From: Cereibacter sphaeroides
Lineage (GTDB): Bacteria; Pseudomonadota; Alphaproteobacteria; Rhodobacterales; Rhodobacteraceae
DNA: 16,135 bases
Assembly (NCBI GenBank): GCA_003243455.1
Contig: QFQS01000016.1
Span: 1 to 16,135, forward strand
Direction: 5' to 3'
This document shows positions 14,198 to 16,135 of the stretch, piece by piece. The notes under the pieces were generated by a model. The model was not told the origin of the DNA, did not search any database, and saw nothing but the letters and a program-made list of their open reading frames with translations. Made by a program: the position numbers and the translations under genes. The number at the start of each line of letters is the position of its first letter. Positions within the stretch are counted from its first letter, which is position 1.

Positions 14198-15090
14198 ATG
14201 GCCAAAGACCAACAGGAAATCCGGCGCAAGCTGCGCATTTTGGATCACGCCGCGGCGTCGGGTGACGTCAGCAAGACCTGTCGATATTTCGGGATCGGGA
14301 GAGCCAGCTTCTATCGATGGCGTCATGCCTTCGCAGATCACGGCGAGGCCGGGCTGGCCAATAAGCGATCGGTGCCGCACAACCATCCGAACCGGACGCC
14401 GGAAGCGGTCACGGAGAAAGTCCTGCATCTGCGCCGCGACTATCACCTCGGCCCATCCGCATCGTCTGGTATCTCGAGCGCTATCATGGGCTCAAAATCT
14501 CGGACGCCGGCGTCTACCGGATCCTCAAACGCAATGGTGTGAACCGCCTGCCCGGCGGCACGCGTGTGCGCAAAATCCACACCAAGCGCTATAACAAGCA
14601 GGTTCCTGGGCATCAAGTCCAGATGGACGTCAAGTTCCTGACTTTCATAGACAAATCAGGTGCCAAGACTCGGCGTTTTCAATACACGGCGATTGATGAT
14701 GCGACACGGATCCGTGCCCTGAAGATCTACGAACGCCACAACCAGGCCAATGCCATAAATTTCGTGGATCACGTGATCGCAACCTTTCCGTTCCGCATTC
14801 AGGAAATTCGCACCGACAACGGCCATGAGTTCCAGGCGAAATTCCATTGGCAAGTCGAAGACAAAGGCATCCGCCACGCCTACATCAAGCCCAGCTCGCC
14901 GCAACTTAACGGCAAGGTCGAACGATCCCACCGATCTGATGAGCAGGAGTTCTACCAGCTTCTCAGCTACACAGGTGATATCGATCTGAACGCCAAACTG
15001 GCCGAGTGGAAGCAGTTCTACAACCTCACCAGACCACATGGCGCTCACAATGGGAAAACGCCTTACGAGGCGCTCAGAGAAAGGCTATAA
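14198..15090 (+). pseudogene. IS481-family DDE transposase, frameshifted
   Basis: The first frame (14198-about 14454) encodes the N-terminal helix-turn-helix, with TCRYFGIGRASFYRWRHAF and SVPHNHPNRTPEAV, up to DYHLGP. One base is missing near 14454, where GGCCCATCCGC should read GGCCC-N-ATCCGC. The coding then continues in another frame as IRIVWYLERYHGLKISDAGV and on through RILKRNGVNRLPGGTRVRK. The catalytic core follows intact: first Asp in QMDVKFLTF, second in RTDNGHEF, Glu in NGKVERSHR, ending TRPHGAHNGKTPYEALRERL at 15090. ATG 14198 is preceded by AGGAGGG. IS481 transposases normally come from a single frame, so this copy is most likely inactive. Confidence 0.88.
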
Positions 15091-15101
15091 AGACATGAAA
15101 C

Positions 15102-15129
15102 GGTGTCTCGCTAGATCGCCCACATTACA
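15102..15129 (-). repeat. Right terminal inverted repeat of the IS481 element
   Basis: GGTGTCTCGCT (15102-15112) is the exact complement of the left-end core and lies 11 bases after the transposase stop. The outer end is ATTACA, giving TGTAAT when read inwards. Confidence 0.65.
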
Positions 15130-15132
15130 CCT

Positions 15133-15420
15133 TTGCGCGCTGCAAGCAAGGAACAGCGTACAGCCGTCGCTCGCGTCATTGCCCGGGGTCAAGAACTCTA
15201 CACCTACCTTTCAAACAATTTTGACGCGCTCACGAACTATGGCCTTAGATATCGAAACGGTTTCGCAATTTCGTCGTCCCGCGCGGATGGGTGTGTCGAT
15301 GACATCGGCAACGCCCGTATGGGCAAAAAAACGTCGCATGAGTGATCCCCAAGGGCCCTACATCGCGTTGCTGTCACGAGAGCTGCCGTCCTTGACGGCA
15401 GACCTTCCATCTTGCATCTC
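15133..15420 (+). pseudogene. C-terminal fragment of a decayed transposase, possibly ISKra4-like
   Basis: The frame starting near 15133 reads SKEQRTAVARVIARGQELYT, then LSNNFDALTNYGLRYRNGFA, ISSSRADGCVDDIGNARMGK. A seven-A run (15321-15330) has shifted the frame, and after it KKRRMS continues in a second frame, then SPRALHRVAVTRAAVLDGRP in a third. The pattern NYG-RYR-G-ISSSRAEG-VDD-NARMGKKRRMRWSP-GAHRVAVTRAAVLDG is one I associate with ISKra4-type transposase C-termini; the family name is less certain than the transposase origin. Only the C-terminal third is present, immediately after the IS481 right end, so the IS481 element may have landed in it or a deletion removed the rest. Confidence 0.6.
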
Positions 15421-15485
15421 GCCGCCTGACCACCAACATTTGCCCACTCCCCTCAATGTGAAAGAGTCCGACTAATAGCGTTACC

Positions 15486-16082
15486 ATGACACCGGCTTAT
15501 GTGAAACCCTATGTTAAACGGCAAAAAGAATGATGCGGCTGATGCGGAGGCGATCTGCGAGGCTGCGCGCATATGGCTGAGCTGGGGATCATTGCGCCTT
15601 AGAGGCCTCAGAATGTTCTCGGGTTAATCCAGCAACCCGAAGAGGACAGCAATGACGGCGTCACAGAAGTCGCCCGATCTGCTTTGCTGAGCCTAGCCGA
15701 TCAACTCGCCAGTCTGACACAAGAAATCTGCACACTTGATCGCAAGATCCTTGCATGGCACCGATCGAGCGAAACAAGCCAGCGATTAGCAAACATTCCG
15801 GGAGTTGTTGTGCTGACCGCAACAGCGATGGCTGCTTCGGTTGCGGACCCCTCGCTCTTCCGATCCGGACGCCAATATGCGGCCTTTCTCGGGTTGGTTC
15901 CCCGACAAAATTCATCTGGTAGCAAAGAGCGATTGGGGCGTAGTACCAAAATGGGAGACGGATATTTGCGTAAACTCCTCGTGGTTGGGGCCACAGCTAT
16001 TCTGGGACGTGTTGCCGATACGCAAAAAACGAACCGCAAGTTGGATACGCAGCCTGCTAGAGTCAGGACTCACAACCAGTAG
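15486..16082 (+). pseudogene. IS110-family transposase remnant with several lesions
   Basis: IS110 (DEDD) transposases have an N-terminal RuvC-like domain and a C-terminal transposase_20 domain. Here the N-terminal domain is nearly gone: only TPAYVKPYVKRQK remains, followed by an extra A in a run at 15523-15527 and the fragment NDAADAEAICEA in the next frame. Roughly 40 codons are then missing at a junction near 15564-15570, after which HMAELGIIAP meets an in-frame TAG at 15600. The C-terminal domain runs intact from RPQNVLGLIQQPEEDSNDGV through RLANIPGVVVLTATAMAASV and QYAAFLGLVPRQNSSG to DGYLRKLLVVGAT. A last frameshift near 16020-16040 follows, since RKKRTASWIRSLLE appears in another frame. 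It is certainly non-functional. Confidence 0.82.
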
Positions 16083-16135
16083 ATGACGGTAGCGGCCAGA
16101 GCGCAGGCTGATAGGAACAGGATCGGGCAACGGTC

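Larger units (their letters stand above)
14131..15129 (+). mobile_element. IS481-family insertion sequence, about 1.0 kb
   Basis: The element carries one transposase frame between imperfect terminal inverted repeats. The left end begins TGTAGGACC and contains AGCGAGACACC at 14149-14159; the right end, read inwards, begins TGTAATGTG and has the same AGCGAGACACC (complement of 15102-15112). A TGT start and size near 1 kb fit IS481. No target-site duplication is visible (left flank CCAGTTG, right flank CCTTTGC), so flanks may have been rearranged or decayed. The exact ends are inferred from the TGTA match. Confidence 0.75.

Noticed and set aside
14198..14542. Programmed frameshifting in the IS transposase
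   Set aside because: IS3-like elements use slippery A-runs, but this break is at GGCCCATCC without a slippery heptamer, and the IS481 family normally has a single frame; a plain deletion is simpler.
1..16135. Window as a complete circular plasmid
   Set aside because: GGGCAAC occurs near both ends, but there is no true terminal overlap, and no gene can be shown to span the junction. The idea cannot be decided from the sequence alone.
1..16135. CRISPR array, tRNA or rRNA genes
   Set aside because: No regularly spaced direct repeats, cloverleaf-type sequences or conserved rRNA segments were seen on either strand.

Overview
The window looks like part or all of a low-copy plasmid of an alphaproteobacterium, most likely a Rhodobacteraceae member (Paracoccus, Rhodobacter or Roseobacter type). 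The strongest evidence is a complete repABC replicon (5361-8936, minus strand). It has a ParA-type RepA, a ParB-type RepB overlapping it by one base, a RepC initiator, a small antisense RNA locus between repB and repC, and two parS-like palindromes just after repC. Other pointers are an H-NS/HvrA-type protein, DUF1403 and a plasmid-type ScpB, together with generally high G+C outside the replicon and lower G+C inside it.

Layout. 1-280 holds no recognisable gene. 281-598 (+) is an H-NS-family nucleoid protein, facing a ~367-aa protein of unknown function (622-1725, -) with a layout resembling the AcrVA2 anti-CRISPR family. 1929-2093 (-) is a 54-aa single-pass membrane peptide preceded by a 389-bp non-coding stretch rich in inverted repeats (2094-2482). 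2483-2956 (-) is an unrecognised 157-aa protein. 3056-5228 (-) is a large ParB/Spo0J-like gene (723 codons if restored) broken by one extra base near 3458. Then come the parS sites and repC, ctRNA, repB and repA. Upstream of repA are repeat-type candidate operators, then a long-form serine recombinase (9248-10156, -).

The right half has an SGNH-hydrolase lipoprotein (10396-11115, +), a XerC/D-like tyrosine recombinase (11224-12339, -) and, divergent from it, DUF1403 and an ScpB-like gene that overlap (12466-13946, +). The last 2 kb is an insertion-sequence graveyard: an IS481-family element with a frameshifted transposase (14131-15129), a decayed transposase C-terminus that resembles ISKra4-type proteins (15133-15420), and a multiply broken IS110-family transposase (15486-16082).

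How it fits together. RepC initiates replication. RepA/RepB and parS segregate copies and repress the operon, while the antisense RNA limits RepC. The serine and tyrosine recombinases could resolve multimers. The DUF1403-ScpB pair beside the integrase is the least understood part and could be a plasmid-borne chromosome-organisation or maintenance accessory. H-NS would fit a host-silencing role. No relaxase, type IV secretion, antibiotic-resistance gene, tRNA, rRNA or CRISPR array was seen.
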